From: an uncultured Acetatifactor sp.
GTDB lineage: Bacteria > Bacillota > Clostridia > Lachnospirales > Lachnospiraceae
DNA length: 45,906 nt
Direction: 5' to 3'
Assembly (NCBI GenBank): GCA_949840885.1
Contig: CATKYJ010000036.1
Location: forward strand, 1 to 45,906
A program made the position numbers and the translations under genes. Every line of letters starts with the position of its first letter. Position 1 is the stretch's first letter. The notes beneath the pieces were generated by a model. The model was not told the origin of the DNA, searched no databases, and saw only the letters and a program-made list of their open reading frames with translations. Below, one piece after another: positions 41,744-45,906 of the stretch.

Positions 41744-43338
41744 AAAGAGAAAAACTCCTGAATGCCATCGGAGAAATTGATGACGACCTTATCTTCGATG
41801 CGGTTCACGATAAGAAAAAGAGAGGAAACTGGCCCAAATGGGGAAAATTTGCTGCCGTTGCCGTGCTGGCCTTTTGCGTCGGCGTCGGAATCTTTACGGC
41901 GAATACCGTGTACTCCGGCATCCTGCGCCTTGGGGGCTTTGGCACCGTGGCCGCGGACAGTATCGTCCTGCTGGACGTAAATCCCAGCATTGCTTTCACG
42001 GTAGACGCAAAGGAGCGGATCGTCAAAGCCGAGGGGCTCAATGAGGATGGCCGCCTGGTTCTGGACGGGATGGACTTTACGGGAGCCGACATGACTCTGG
42101 CGGTGAATGCGGTGGTGGGCTCCATGCTGCAAAAGGGATATCTGAGTGACTTGCAGAATGCCATTTTGGTCAGTGTGGAAAATGAAGATGCGGAGAAGTC
42201 CGCCGCGCTTCAGAAGCGTGTTTCCGACATCATCGGAAACGCCCTGCAGGAGGGTAACCTGGACGGCACTGTGCTCAGTCAGACATTAAGCGATACCGGG
42301 AGCCTGGAACAGATGGCCCGGGACTACCAGATATCTATGGGCAAGGCTGCCCTTATACAGGAAGTGATGGCCCAGGACAAGACCCTGACTGCGGAGAAGC
42401 TGGCTCCCCTGTCCATCACGGAAATAGCCCTGATCTCCCAGTCCAAAAGCCTTTCTTCCGGCACGGTGACTCAAAACGGAACGGCCAGCAACAAGGCATA
42501 TATCAGTCAGGATGCGGCTATGGAAATCGCATACAGCCACGCCGGGGTCAACGCCCAGGACGTGACCAAAGTCAAGGCCGAGTTCGACAGTGACGATGGA
42601 ATCATGGTATACGAAATTGAATTCCTGGCGGGGAACCAGAAATATGAATGCGATATCGATGCCCGCACCGGGCAGATAGTGAAATATGAGGTGGAAAGCA
42701 CAGGGATGCCGCCGGCGGGGACGCAACAGCCTTCTGATGCGCAGCAACCGTCAGGAACCGGACAGCCCGCCGACACACAGCCGTCCAGTCAGACAACGCC
42801 GCCGCCCGCCCAGACACAGCAGCCGTCAGGGGCGCAGCAGCCTGCCGGCCAGTACATTGGGGAAGAATCGGCAAAGGAGGCAGCTTTGACTCATGCGAAT
42901 GTTTCAGCGGACACCGTGGATTACATGAACGCCTGGCTGGAGTATGACGACGGATATCCCGAGCACTATGAGGTGGAGTTTTTCGTAGGCAGTATGGAGT
43001 ACGAGTACGAGATAGACATGTATACAGGTGCGGTGCTGAAGTGTGATATGGAAAATAAGGACTCACACCATGGAGGGCAACGGGATCCGGAACATGGAGA
43101 TGTCCCGGGCACAGGCAGCGGAGCTTCTGCAGGGGATATCGGGGCAGAAGCCGCTAAACAGGCCGCGCTCTCCCATGCAGGGCTTGCCGCATCGGATATT
43201 CGGAAGCTGGAAATTGACTTTGACTATGACGATGGATTGGCCGTGTATGAGGTGGAGTTTGAGTGTAATGGGTATGAGTATGAGTACGAGATTGATGCTG
43301 TAACGGGTGCTGTTTTGAAATACGAGATTGATGACTGA
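41740..43338 (+). CDS. RsgI-like anti-sigma factor with three PepSY domains
   Basis: A 532-residue membrane protein. The cytoplasmic tail (1-36, LLNAIGEIDDDLI) should hold the sigma factor; one helix spans about 37-55. Outside is an RsgI-type middle domain with LDVNPSI: N81-P82 matches the site of autoproteolysis described for RsgI. A long helical region, three PepSY domains (about 255-320, 375-440 and 465-532) and a Gln/Pro/Ser linker (about 322-372) follow. Loss of the outer part by cleavage would release the sigma factor. The PepSY domains may sense an external protease or peptide; that is inference. Confidence 0.85.
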   Translation: MKREKLLNAIGEIDDDLIFDAVHDKKKRGNWPKWGKFAAVAVLAFCVGVGIFTANTVYSGILRLGGFGTVAADSIVLLDVNPSIAFTVDAKERIVKAEGLNEDGRLVLDGMDFTGADMTLAVNAVVGSMLQKGYLSDLQNAILVSVENEDAEKSAALQKRVSDIIGNALQEGNLDGTVLSQTLSDTGSLEQMARDYQISMGKAALIQEVMAQDKTLTAEKLAPLSITEIALISQSKSLSSGTVTQNGTASNKAYISQDAAMEIAYSHAGVNAQDVTKVKAEFDSDDGIMVYEIEFLAGNQKYECDIDARTGQIVKYEVESTGMPPAGTQQPSDAQQPSGTGQPADTQPSSQTTPPPAQTQQPSGAQQPAGQYIGEESAKEAALTHANVSADTVDYMNAWLEYDDGYPEHYEVEFFVGSMEYEYEIDMYTGAVLKCDMENKDSHHGGQRDPEHGDVPGTGSGASAGDIGAEAAKQAALSHAGLAASDIRKLEIDFDYDDGLAVYEVEFECNGYEYEYEIDAVTGAVLKYEIDD

Positions 43339-43603
43339 CATTTTTTCACATAAGCGATGTTTGTCTCGGAGGAAAATGGGTCGGCAGCTTGGGAGATTTC
43401 AAACTTTTTCTGGGTTTTGCCTGTAGACGCTATAAGCTAAAATAAATTGGAGTATTATCATATAAAAAAGTTCGCTCTACATGCCAGTTAGGTGAATCTT
43501 TTGGACACATGACGTAACCATTTGGTATATGGCTTCTTGGCCTGGAGTGCATAATCTTAACTGTAAGCAACACCTATATTGACGCAGGAGGATATGCACA
43601 TGA
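43339..43603. other. non-coding stretch before the recombinase remnant
   Basis: No gene, promoter or terminator can be supported in these 265 bases apart from the TTTTTT near 43340 without a hairpin. AGGAGG at 43587-43592 precedes an ATG at 43601 that opens only a 32-codon frame, probably the damaged start of the recombinase remnant. Base composition falls here, marking the edge of the foreign segment. Confidence 0.4.
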
Positions 43604-44113
43604 ATGATTACAGCAGAGTTTGCGCCGTTCATCAATATCATGTCAGAATGGTACGCAAAGGACATCAGCAAGAAAGTGAAAACGGGCATTAAGACCAAAG
43701 GCATGAGTGGAAAGCCAATCGCAACCGAAGCCCCCTATGGTTATGTGAAAGACCCCGACAACAAGGATTTTTGGTTGATTGACGAAGACCGTTACGAGCA
43801 GATGTCGCGGAAGTATTCGGAAGAATACTATACACTGAAAGCGGAGCTTGCGGAAATCAAAGAGCAGTTGTCCGCTTCCCTGAACGCGGGAGGACGGGCG
43901 CAGAGGTTTGTGAAGCTGACAGAACGCTACGCCGACTTTGCCGAACTCACCCCCGCCATTCTGGGCGAGTTTATCAGCAGGATTGAAGTGCATGAGCGCG
44001 ACCAGAAATGGGCGAGATACGCCATTCAGCATATCGGGATATACTTCAACCATATCAGAAAATTTGAGAACGAACTGACACAGCTTGCAGAGCCGACAGA
44101 GCAGGAAATCTAA
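43604..44113 (+). pseudogene. serine recombinase remnant, N-truncated with internal deletion
   Basis: The 169-codon frame begins in the late catalytic domain of a large serine recombinase of integrative elements (EFAPFINIMSEWYAKDISKKV, KGMSGKPIA, APYGYVKDP). It then jumps, near residue 60-66 (about nt 43784-43800), to the C-terminal coiled coil and RIEVHERDQKWARY end of the same family. The catalytic serine region and the middle recombinase and zinc-ribbon regions (more than 200 residues) are missing. Fragments are joined in frame, so the deletion is clean, but the protein cannot be active. It is evidence for a former mobile element here. Confidence 0.8.
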
Positions 44114-44148
44114 AAAATGCAGAAAGCAGGAAATGGAGCGATAACAGA

Positions 44149-44192
44149 CAGGCGGCGGGATAGTTAATACTTCTGCCCCGCCGCCCTGTTTT
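44149..44192 (+). terminator. terminator after the recombinase remnant
   Basis: CAGGCGGCGGG (44149-44159) pairs with CCCGCCGCCCTG (44177-44188), with one unpaired base, and TTTT follows (44189-44192). It is probably the original terminator of the element. Confidence 0.7.
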
Positions 44193-44228
44193 CAGACTTT
44201 TGTTAAAGCGACAAACGGGAATATGCTC

Positions 44229-44885
44229 TTATGAATGTATCTTGTTTTTTATACGCAAACTTGCTTCTATGTGCATAATCCAATGCCTTGAAAATGGCAT
44301 TTGTATTAACCCCCGAATATCTTTACCGCACCAGTAATCAATAAGCCAAATTGCGTTTTCATCATTACTTACAACATTTAATAATTTTAAGTATTCTTTT
44401 CTTTCTTCTGGTATTTTCCTTTTCAATTTATCATAGGGCAAACTATTGATTATCTTTTCGGTGCTATCTTTTACCTCAAAAATATAGGAATAAAGTTCGC
44501 TCAAGTTAAGTTGTTTTGAGAAATCCGCAATCTGCTCTTTTACGAGTTCATTTCCTGTTGTAATTATAGGCGAGTTGATACGTTCTTGATAATTGCCCGC
44601 AAAAAACACTTGCTCATTTTCACTTATCAATGTGTGTGCAACTATATCTTCAATACGGAAAATATGCCAAATTGAATATGCAATCGTTTTACTATGATAA
44701 CCGTCTGCATTTATAAATGGAATTGCATTAAAATCTTCTCTGCTCAATTCCTCATTGAATGATGTTAAGATTTCTATTAACTGATTGCGCAAATCAAATA
44801 ATGTGTCAATACCTGCTTTATAGGTATCTTTCTTTTTAAGTTGTGTTTGCATTGTTTTATTTAGTTCAGACCATAATTTATTCAC
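44229..44885 (-). CDS. DinB-like protein, AT-rich
   Basis: A 218-residue protein with the four-helix layout of DinB/YfiT-like metal-binding proteins. Histidines at 74 (IWHIFRIED) and 201 and 205 (HWIMH) are spaced as expected for a DinB metal site. The start is GTG 44885, 9 bases after GGAGGG; a TTG two codons upstream is too close to the site. The gene is markedly AT-rich compared with all neighbours, which supports recent transfer together with the recombinase remnant. Related proteins act as thiol-dependent transferases or detoxifying enzymes; its role is unknown. Confidence 0.65.
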   Translation of the reverse strand: MNKLWSELNKTMQTQLKKKDTYKAGIDTLFDLRNQLIEILTSFNEELSREDFNAIPFINADGYHSKTIAYSIWHIFRIEDIVAHTLISENEQVFFAGNYQERINSPIITTGNELVKEQIADFSKQLNLSELYSYIFEVKDSTEKIINSLPYDKLKRKIPEERKEYLKLLNVVSNDENAIWLIDYWCGKDIRGLIQMPFSRHWIMHIEASLRIKNKIHS

Positions 44886-44934
44886 AATCAATTACCCTCC
44901 AACAATCGCGATTTATCGGTTTGTACTGGGGGAA

Positions 44935-44963
44935 ATCATACCATAGCCGATTACGAAAAGCAA
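44935..44963 (-). promoter_or_regulatory. promoter of the DinB-like gene
   Basis: Minus strand: TTGCTT (44963-44958), a 17-base spacer ending in TGG, and TATGAT (44940-44935), an extended -10 form, about 50 bases before GTG 44885. Confidence 0.6.
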
Positions 44964-45010
44964 TACCGTTGCCATTTCGCCGCACGACAAACGCAAAAAA
45001 ACTGCAGATC

Positions 45011-45193
45011 ATGAAGAAGATAGCCCTGGCTATCTTAGGGTTAGTAAAAGAAAGCTATAAGTTAAGCATGAAACGGATCCGGTATGAACTGTCCCTGGAT
45101 TATGAAAACGAGATAGAAAAGATGCTGCCCATGCTGGATATGGACAGCATAAGCAAAGCACTGGAATCGAAAGGGAAATCTCCCATAAAATAG
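45011..45193 (+). CDS. short unrecognised frame, possibly a gene remnant
   Basis: A 60-codon frame from ATG 45011. The codon use and the amphipathic end (RYELSLDYENEIEKML) look protein-like, but no ribosome binding site precedes it and I recognise no family. The frame continues upstream to 44843 through sequence that overlaps the DinB gene start. It could be the tail of a gene cut off by the element's insertion or deletion. Confidence 0.3.
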   Translation: MKKIALAILGLVKESYKLSMKRIRYELSLDYENEIEKMLPMLDMDSISKALESKGKSPIK

Positions 45194-45213
45194 AGCATAT
45201 CTTTATATTTTTA

Positions 45214-45237
45214 CGCGGCACCTTAGATGGTGCTGCG
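45214..45237. repeat. short inverted repeat
   Basis: CGCGGCACC (45214-45222) pairs with GGTGCTGCG (45229-45237), one G-T pair, 6-base loop. There is no T-run on the downstream side, so it is not a clear terminator. Confidence 0.45.
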
Positions 45238-45284
45238 TTGCATAACAGTTTATAAGTTTAACCTGATCTGTGCCTGCTCCCGGC

Positions 45285-45313
45285 TTGTAAAATCAGGAAG
45301 TTTATGGTAGTAT
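45285..45313 (+). promoter_or_regulatory. promoter of the nuclease/transposase gene
   Basis: TTGTAA at 45285-45290, a 17-base spacer and TAGTAT at 45308-45313. It argues for the TTG start at 45351, since an upstream in-frame ATG at 45312 would lie inside the -10 box. Confidence 0.65.
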
Positions 45314-45350
45314 GGAGATACGAAAGCAGAAGGGAAAGCAGGTGGGAAGA

Positions 45351-45906
45351 TTGACAGTGACGGAACAGATAGACCAGAAACATCAGGAAGATTTACAGAG
45401 GCTAAGAGGCTTTCGCCTGCTTGATGATGATTTCCTCACAAAGTGTTTTGAGTCAGATACGGCAGGCATAGAACTGGTATTGCGGATTGTACTGGAAAAA
45501 CCGGATTTAAAGGTGCTGGACGTCCGCACCCAGGTATTTGTGGAGAACCTGTTGAATCGCTCAGTGAGGTTGGATATCCTGGCTACGGACAGCACAGGGG
45601 CAAAACTGAATGTGGAAGTACAGCGCTCCGACAAAGGAGCCGGGAGAAAAAGGGCAAGGTACAACTCAAGCATGATGGACGCAAACCTTTTGAAAAAAGG
45701 TGAGGACTTCGATAAGCTGCCGGAAACGTGGGTGATCTTTATCACAGAGAACGATGTAATGGAAAAAGGGCTGCCGCTTTATCCGATTGAGCGGTGCTTT
45801 TTAGGAACCGGGGAAAGATTTGAGGACGGTTCGCACATACTGTATGTAAATGGCGCTTACCGCAGCGATACGCCAATCGGGAAGTTAATGCATGACTTCT
45901 CCTGCA
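45351..45906 (+). CDS. PD-(D/E)XK nuclease family transposase-like protein (partial)
   Basis: At least 185 codons, running off the right edge. The segments LRGFRLLDDDFLTKCF, VLDVRTQVFVENLLNRSVRLDI and VEVQRSDKGAGRKRARYNSS are those of the Rpn/PF12784-type family that is repeated many times in Lachnospiraceae genomes. The RLDI and VEVQR segments hold the nuclease Asp and the E-x-Q-type active-site strand. TTG 45351 follows AGGTGGGAAGA. These proteins are linked to recombination or transposition, but whether this copy moves is not known. The C-terminal part is outside the window. Confidence 0.85.
   Translation, partial: MTVTEQIDQKHQEDLQRLRGFRLLDDDFLTKCFESDTAGIELVLRIVLEKPDLKVLDVRTQVFVENLLNRSVRLDILATDSTGAKLNVEVQRSDKGAGRKRARYNSSMMDANLLKKGEDFDKLPETWVIFITENDVMEKGLPLYPIERCFLGTGERFEDGSHILYVNGAYRSDTPIGKLMHDFSC

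Noticed and set aside
45312..45350. Upstream ATG start for the partial nuclease gene
   Set aside because: It lies inside the predicted -10 box, and the TTG at 45351 has a better ribosome binding site.

Overview
The window looks like chromosomal DNA of an anaerobic gut Firmicute of the Lachnospiraceae type (Clostridia). The evidence is G+C-rich coding sequence with AGGAGG-type ribosome binding sites, a duplicated feoA with FeoB and a Cys-rich FeoB partner, a glnA-ANTAR pair, the DapL route to diaminopimelate, a T-box-led aspS-gatCAB operon, and DUF6056/DUF6106-type proteins typical of that family. I cannot name the genus from sequence alone. No tRNA, rRNA or CRISPR array is visible.

Layout. 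(1) 1-3505: ferrous iron uptake operon (feoA-feoA-feoB-small Cys-rich protein) behind a sigma-A promoter with two DtxR-type palindromes just downstream, closed by a terminator. (2) 3624-8877: glnA, an ANTAR antiterminator with a degenerate receiver, dapF, dapL and a polytopic membrane protein. (3) 8985-15161: promoter, long T-box leader, aspS, gatC, gatA, gatB; this is the indirect (transamidation) route to Asn-tRNA/Gln-tRNA. GatA and GatB carry unusual repeat-like insertions. (4) 15168-18371: a convergent membrane-anchored protein, DUF6106 and guaB with its own promoter. (5) 18406-38607: a co-directional block of about 20 kb built around an EssC-type FtsK/SpoIIIE ATPase. It has YukD/EsaB, four WXG100-like small helical proteins, a lipoprotein, an FHA-vWA membrane protein, a receptor-like Ser/Thr kinase, a 49-residue membrane protein, a PP2C phosphatase, TPR/LRR and vWA membrane proteins, a LytTR regulator, and a strong bidirectional terminator at the end. 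(6) 38624-43338: on the minus strand an amidohydrolase and an orphan short flagellin; on the plus strand an ECF sigma factor coupled to an RsgI-like PepSY anti-sigma factor. (7) 43580-45906: a decayed mobile region with a serine recombinase remnant, an AT-rich DinB-like gene and the start of a PD-(D/E)XK nuclease family transposase-type gene that runs off the window.

The most interesting part is region 5. It is a type VII-like secretion locus with no recognisable EsaA, EssA or EssB. It does carry a membrane kinase with the topology of EssB (kinase fold inside, one TM, helical domain outside) but with an apparently intact catalytic core, plus a cognate PP2C phosphatase and two FHA domains, one on EssC and one on the vWA protein. 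That set (kinase, phosphatase, FHA, vWA) resembles the threonine-phosphorylation switch of type VI secretion, here attached to a type VII ATPase. This reading is inference from domains and gene order and has not been tested.
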